In this document: positions 6,204 to 9,253 of the stretch, one piece after another
How positions within the stretch are numbered: position 1 is the first letter of the stretch
Layout: each line of letters opens with the position of its first letter
NCBI GenBank assembly: GCA_938001995.1
Contig: CALLAV010000059.1
Coordinates: 1 to 9,253, forward strand
Length of the DNA stretch: 9,253 bases
Source of the DNA: an uncultured Amylibacter sp.
GTDB taxonomy: Bacteria > Pseudomonadota > Alphaproteobacteria > Rhodobacterales > Rhodobacteraceae
Direction: 5' to 3'
Notes under the pieces: model-generated
The model's database searches: none
Told to the model about the DNA's origin: nothing
What the model saw: only the letters and a program-made list of their open reading frames with translations
Made by a program: the position numbers and the translations under genes

Positions 6204-7859
6204 ATGACAGAACTCCTCACCGCCGCACAAATGCGGGCCATCGAACAAGCCGCCATCGAAAGCGGCGAGGTCACAGGTCTTGAACTGATGGAACGCGCAG
6301 GGCAGGGCGTTGTTGAAGCGATCTTTGAGGAATGGCCAGAGCTTGCGAAAACCAGCCACCGCGCGGTTGTCCTCTGCGGTCCTGGCAACAACGGCGGCGA
6401 CGGATTTGTCGTCGCGCGGTTGTTAAAGGAGTGGGGCTGGGAGGTTGAGGTGTTCCTGTATGGGAACGCGGAAGAACTACCAGCAGATGCGAAGGTGAAT
6501 TATGAACGGTGGTGTGAAAATGCCAATGTCATCGATCTCACTGATGACAGCTTTGATGGCTATATTGACGACACTTCAAACCTCGCGCTTGTTGTTGACG
6601 CGCTTTTCGGGATTGGTCTGTCACGCCCATTTTATGGTCTGGGACGTGTTCAAGACGAAGTGAACTATGCACAATCCATTCCAAATAGGGCCGATCAAAC
6701 CACCCCTAAAGTGGTCGCGATTGATGTGCCAAGTGGCCTAAATTCTGACGATGGGAACTACACTGGGTATGAAGATGAAAACCCATTAGATTCAAATGTT
6801 GTCGCTGACATTACGGTCACGTTCCAAGCAGCAAAATTAGGTCACTTTTTACAATACGGTCCAATCTCTTGCAGAAAGCTTGTGATCAAGGATATCGGCC
6901 TCAGTTTCTTTTTGGATCAAATATCCGCGCCGCAGGCACCCAACCCTTGCGTTAAAGAGCCAGCCATTCATGTCACTTGCCTGACAATGCCACCACCAAA
7001 TTACACTGTCTCAAAATCTTTTGGTCACAAATTCTCCCACGGCCACGCCGTCATCTGCTCTGGTCCTGCCACCAAAACTGGTGCTGCGCGTCTTGCCGCC
7101 CGTGGGGCACTGCGCATCGGAGCTGGCCTTGTCACTGTCGCTAGCCCTGCAAGCGCACAACATGAAAACGCCGCGCACCTCACGGCGATCATGTTGCGCG
7201 TTGCGGACACGGCAGAGGATTTCAAAACACTACTGTCTGATGATCGGATCTCCTCAATCTGCATCGGGCCAGGGTTTGCATGCGTAAGTGAGTCTGGAGG
7301 GCTCGACTTCGATCATACCCGCCAGGTGGTTAAAGCAGTGTTAAGCACGTCTAAATTCACCGTTTTGGATGCAGATGCCCTGACCGCCTTCAAAGACACG
7401 CCTGACGACCTGTTGAAACACCTTCACCCAAACTGCGTCCTCACTCCGCATGAAGGGGAGTTCAAACGACTGTTCCCCGACATTCATGCCAAACTCAGCG
7501 CACCCACCACCAAAGGTCCCGCCTACAGCAAAGTGGACGCCACCCGTGACGCCGCCGCACACGCAGGCTGCACAATCCTTTTCAAAGGACCAGACACTGT
7601 CATAGCAAACGAACAGGGCAGGGCGTCGATCAACTCCGCCCACTATGATCGCGCAGCCCCATGGCTTGCCACTGCGGGATCTGGTGATGTGCTTGCGGGG
7701 TTCATCACAGGACTGTTGGCGCGCGGGTTTGATCCTATGCAAGCGGCAGAAACGGCGGCTTATCTGCACGTAGAATGCGCGTTAGAATTCGGGCCTGGTT
7801 TGATCGCCGAAGACATTCCAGAGCAACTGCCCACAGTGTTCTCCAAATTAGGGCTTTGA
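6204..7859 (+). CDS. nnr: Bifunctional NAD(P)H-hydrate repair enzyme (epimerase + ADP-dependent dehydratase)
   Basis: The 551-residue fused protein repairs hydrated NADH and NADPH: the N-domain interconverts the R and S epimers, and the C-domain dehydrates the S form using ADP. The epimerase part (about 1-245) shows LTAAQMRAIE, GPGNNGGDG (59-67), VVDALFG (130-136) and AIDVPSGLNSDDG (172-184). The dehydratase part (about 275-551) shows HGHAVICSGP, GAARLAARGALRIGAG, CIGPGFA, VLDADALTAF, TPHEGEF (414-420), FKGPDTVIA and TAGSGDVLAG (490-499) with catalytic Asp495. The ATG at 6204 matches where homologs begin; a TTG at 6183 is also in frame but would start in the control region. No strong ribosome binding site is visible. 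Loops near 150-170 and 184-200 look longer than usual, and this part of the gene is AT-richer than the rest. Confidence 0.95.
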   Translation: MTELLTAAQMRAIEQAAIESGEVTGLELMERAGQGVVEAIFEEWPELAKTSHRAVVLCGPGNNGGDGFVVARLLKEWGWEVEVFLYGNAEELPADAKVNYERWCENANVIDLTDDSFDGYIDDTSNLALVVDALFGIGLSRPFYGLGRVQDEVNYAQSIPNRADQTTPKVVAIDVPSGLNSDDGNYTGYEDENPLDSNVVADITVTFQAAKLGHFLQYGPISCRKLVIKDIGLSFFLDQISAPQAPNPCVKEPAIHVTCLTMPPPNYTVSKSFGHKFSHGHAVICSGPATKTGAARLAARGALRIGAGLVTVASPASAQHENAAHLTAIMLRVADTAEDFKTLLSDDRISSICIGPGFACVSESGGLDFDHTRQVVKAVLSTSKFTVLDADALTAFKDTPDDLLKHLHPNCVLTPHEGEFKRLFPDIHAKLSAPTTKGPAYSKVDATRDAAAHAGCTILFKGPDTVIANEQGRASINSAHYDRAAPWLATAGSGDVLAGFITGLLARGFDPMQAAETAAYLHVECALEFGPGLIAEDIPEQLPTVFSKLGL

Positions 7860-7955
7860 TCGCCCATTTCGTCCCGTATCAAAACTTCACGCAACAGCCT
7901 TCACTTTTCCACTCGCCAAGCCCGAAAACACTTGTTAGAAGGGCGCGGAATTACG

Positions 7956-7973
7956 GGCAGCCTGCGGGCTGCC
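7956..7973 (+). other. GC-rich stem-loop just upstream of tRNA-Leu
   Basis: GGCAGCC (7956-7962) and GGCTGCC (7967-7973) form a perfect seven-base stem with a four-base TGCG loop. It lies 11 bases before the mature tRNA 5' end and has no following T tract. It may be in the tRNA precursor leader, near the RNase P site, or form a weak end for the upstream gene. The rest of 7860-7984 shows no gene and no promoter I can defend. Confidence 0.5.
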
Positions 7974-7984
7974 TCGTATGTTGT

Positions 7985-8069
7985 GCGGGTGTGGCGGAAT
8001 TGGTAGACGCACCAGATTTAGGTTCTGGCGCCGCAAGGCGTGGGGGTTCAAGTCCCTTCACCCGCACCA
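7985..8069 (+). tRNA. tRNA-Leu, anticodon UAG
   Basis: The 85-base type II tRNA folds fully. The acceptor GCGGGTG (7985-7991) pairs with CACCCGC (8059-8065). The D stem is GCG/CGC around GAATTGGTAGA. The anticodon stem CCAGA/TCTGG (8012-8016, 8024-8028) encloses TTTAGGT, giving anticodon TAG at 8019-8021. A long variable arm (about 8029-8041, CGCCGCAAGGCGT) follows, then a T arm with loop TTCAAGT (8047-8053). The discriminator A and encoded CCA (8067-8069) end it. It decodes CUN leucine codons, chiefly CUA and CUG. Confidence 0.97.
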
Positions 8070-8070
8070 A

Positions 8071-8095
8071 CGTGTTTTCGCAAAGCGAAAACGCG
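8071..8095 (+). other. Long perfect-loop hairpin directly after tRNA-Leu
   Basis: CGTGTTTTCGC (8071-8081) pairs with GCGAAAACGCG (8085-8095) over 11 positions, with a single G-T wobble, closed by an AAA triloop. It begins two bases after the tRNA CCA. It is placed like a terminator or a 3'-trailer processing stem, but no T tract follows (GCCGGCAGG instead), so termination is unproven and the transcript may run into tig. Confidence 0.6.
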
Positions 8096-8098
8096 GCC

Positions 8099-8229
8099 GG
8101 CAGGTGTTTCGCAGAAACACCGAGAGGCAAACCTGCCCTGAGACATTGGGCACTCGGTCTCTTGGAAAGACCACCGAAATTACGGCCGCACCCGTTGCGA
8201 CCACACACCGATGAACCGGACACCTCCGG
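8099..8229 (+). other. Inverted-repeat-rich leader region upstream of tig
   Basis: This stretch shows no convincing gene but holds several inverted repeats. GGTGTTTC/GAAACACC (8103-8110, 8114-8121) closes on GCA. GGCAGGT (8099-8105) can instead pair with ACCTGCC (8131-8137). TGCCC (8134-8138) pairs with GGGCA (8148-8152), and this is directly stacked on CCGAG/CTCGG (8120-8124, 8153-8157). GAGAC (8140-8144) could alternatively pair with GTCTC (8157-8161). GGTCT/AGACC (8156-8160, 8168-8172) and CCGGA/TCCGG (8216-8220, 8225-8229) follow. Several pairings exclude one another, as in a switching leader RNA. Whether it is the tig 5' untranslated region or a separate small RNA is not visible. Confidence 0.45.
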
Positions 8230-8247
8230 CCTGATGAAGGAAGAAAA

Positions 8248-9253
8248 ATGCAGGTAACTGAGACACTTAACGAAGGCCTGAAGCGCGGCTATTCCATCAC
8301 ACTGACAGCGGCAGAGCTGGAAGAGAAAGTGACAGAGAAGCTGAAAGAAGCGCAGCCAAACGTAGAAATCAAAGGTTTCCGCAAAGGCAAAGTGCCTATG
8401 GCGCTGCTGAAAAAACAGTTTGGTAAATCAGTTCTCGGCGAAGCGATGCAAGAGAGCATCGACGGCGCGATGAACGATCATTTTGAATCTTCTGGCGACA
8501 AGCCTGCAATGCAGCCAGATGTGAAAATGACAAACGAAGAGTGGAAAGAGGGCGACGACGTTGAAGTGTCCCTCAACTACGAATGTTTGCCAACTGTCCC
8601 TGAAACAGACTTTTCCAAAGTAAAATTGGAAAAGCTGGTTGCAAAGATCGATGACAAAGATGTTGACGATGCGCTCGCCAATCTGGCCGAAAGCGCACAG
8701 AACTTTGAAGATCGCAAAAAAGGTTCCAAAGCCAAAGACGGCGACCAAGTTGTGATCAACTTCTTGGGCAAAGTTGACGGCGTTGCTTTTGACGGCGGTC
8801 AAGCAGACGACTATCCGCTTGTTCTCGGCTCCAACTCTTTCATCCCGGGTTTTGAAGAGCAGCTTGTTGGCGCAAAAGCAGGCGACGACGTAGAGGTTAA
8901 AGTTAGCTTCCCAGCCGACTACCAAGCGGAGAACCTTGCCGGCAAAGACGCTGTGTTTGAGTGTAAGGTGAACGAGGTGAAAGCCCCAGCCGCCGCTGAA
9001 ATCAACGACGAATTGGCGACAAAATTCGGCGCTGAAGATTTGGCTGACTTGAAAGGCAAGATCACAGAGCGTCTACAAGAAGAATACAACGGCGCGGCCC
9101 GCATGGTCATGAAGCGCGGTCTGATGGACGAGCTGGCCAAGCTTGTGTCCTTTGAGCTGCCGCCGACTCTCGTTGAAAACGAAGCGAAATCCATCGCGCA
9201 TCAGTTGTGGCACGAAGACAATCCAGAGGTTCAAGGCCACGACCACCCAGAGA
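8248..9253 (+). CDS. tig: Trigger factor, ribosome-associated chaperone (3'-truncated)
   Basis: Trigger factor binds ribosomal protein L23 at the exit tunnel and shields nascent chains; it also has a peptidyl-prolyl isomerase domain. The frame is open from the ATG to the right edge, giving 335 residues of a protein that is usually about 430-450. Residues 1 to about 115 are the ribosome-binding domain, with the signature GFRKGKVP at 43-50, the same position as in Escherichia coli. About 160-245 is the FKBP-type isomerase domain ([35 protein letters not shown]). From about 250 the substrate-binding helical arms begin ([24 protein letters not shown]). The ATG is preceded by an excellent GAAGGAAG at 8236-8243. 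It is often followed by clp or lon genes in other bacteria, but these would lie outside the window. Confidence 0.95.
   Translation, partial: MQVTETLNEGLKRGYSITLTAAELEEKVTEKLKEAQPNVEIKGFRKGKVPMALLKKQFGKSVLGEAMQESIDGAMNDHFESSGDKPAMQPDVKMTNEEWKEGDDVEVSLNYECLPTVPETDFSKVKLEKLVAKIDDKDVDDALANLAESAQNFEDRKKGSKAKDGDQVVINFLGKVDGVAFDGGQADDYPLVLGSNSFIPGFEEQLVGAKAGDDVEVKVSFPADYQAENLAGKDAVFECKVNEVKAPAAAEINDELATKFGAEDLADLKGKITERLQEEYNGAARMVMKRGLMDELAKLVSFELPPTLVENEAKSIAHQLWHEDNPEVQGHDHPE

Noticed and set aside
7855..7883. TTTGAT/ATCAAA pairing at the end of the repair-enzyme gene as a terminator.
   Set aside because: The six-base AT-rich stem with a 17-base loop and no T tract is too weak.
7775..8257. A 160-codon plus-strand frame and overlapping ones that run through the tRNA-Leu.
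   Set aside because: They translate the tRNA itself (VAELVDAPDLGSG is the familiar false peptide of a tRNA-Leu) and overlap both the repair enzyme and tig.

Overview
The window looks like chromosomal DNA of an alphaproteobacterium of the Rhodobacteraceae, Roseobacter-type. This rests on moderate GC, Rhodobacteraceae-like protein sequences (GlnB, SufS, the small secreted VWA protein, paired YIP1 proteins) and a glnB-glnA pair. It is mostly core housekeeping and stress-response DNA. I see no phage genes, insertion sequence, CRISPR array or obvious genomic island.

Region 1 (1-2424, plus strand) is the distal end of an apparent suf (Fe-S cluster assembly) operon. It holds two small multi-pass YIP1-family membrane proteins, the first cut by the window edge, joined by an ATGA overlap. 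The cysteine desulfurase sufS follows five bases later, and a GC-rich hairpin with a T tract ends the unit. Region 2 (2425-3496) is a GntR-like LacI-family regulator whose upstream DNA carries a symmetric array of TAAC/GTTA half-sites, a likely autoregulatory operator. It converges on, and overlaps by 35 bp, a minus-strand gene for a small secreted von Willebrand factor A protein (3462-4169).

Region 3 (4199-6203, minus strand) is the nitrogen-assimilation unit glnB-glnA. PII keeps Tyr51, the uridylylation site, and type I glutamine synthetase keeps Tyr397, the adenylylation site. Two stacked hairpins follow glnA, one of them a classic intrinsic terminator. The region upstream of glnB contains a dyad plus an extra half-site, and it is shared with the divergent gene for the two-domain NAD(P)H-hydrate repair enzyme (6204-7859).

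Region 4 (7860-9253, plus strand) holds a tRNA-Leu(UAG) with encoded CCA. About 180 bases without a convincing gene but dense in inverted repeats follow, then the trigger factor gene tig, cut by the right edge.

Functionally the window joins sulfur mobilisation for Fe-S clusters, nitrogen sensing and ammonium assimilation, repair of damaged NAD(P)H, and co-translational folding. The least explained elements are the YIP1 pair in the suf operon, the half-site array before the LacI regulator, the dyad before glnB, and the structured tRNA-tig intergenic region.
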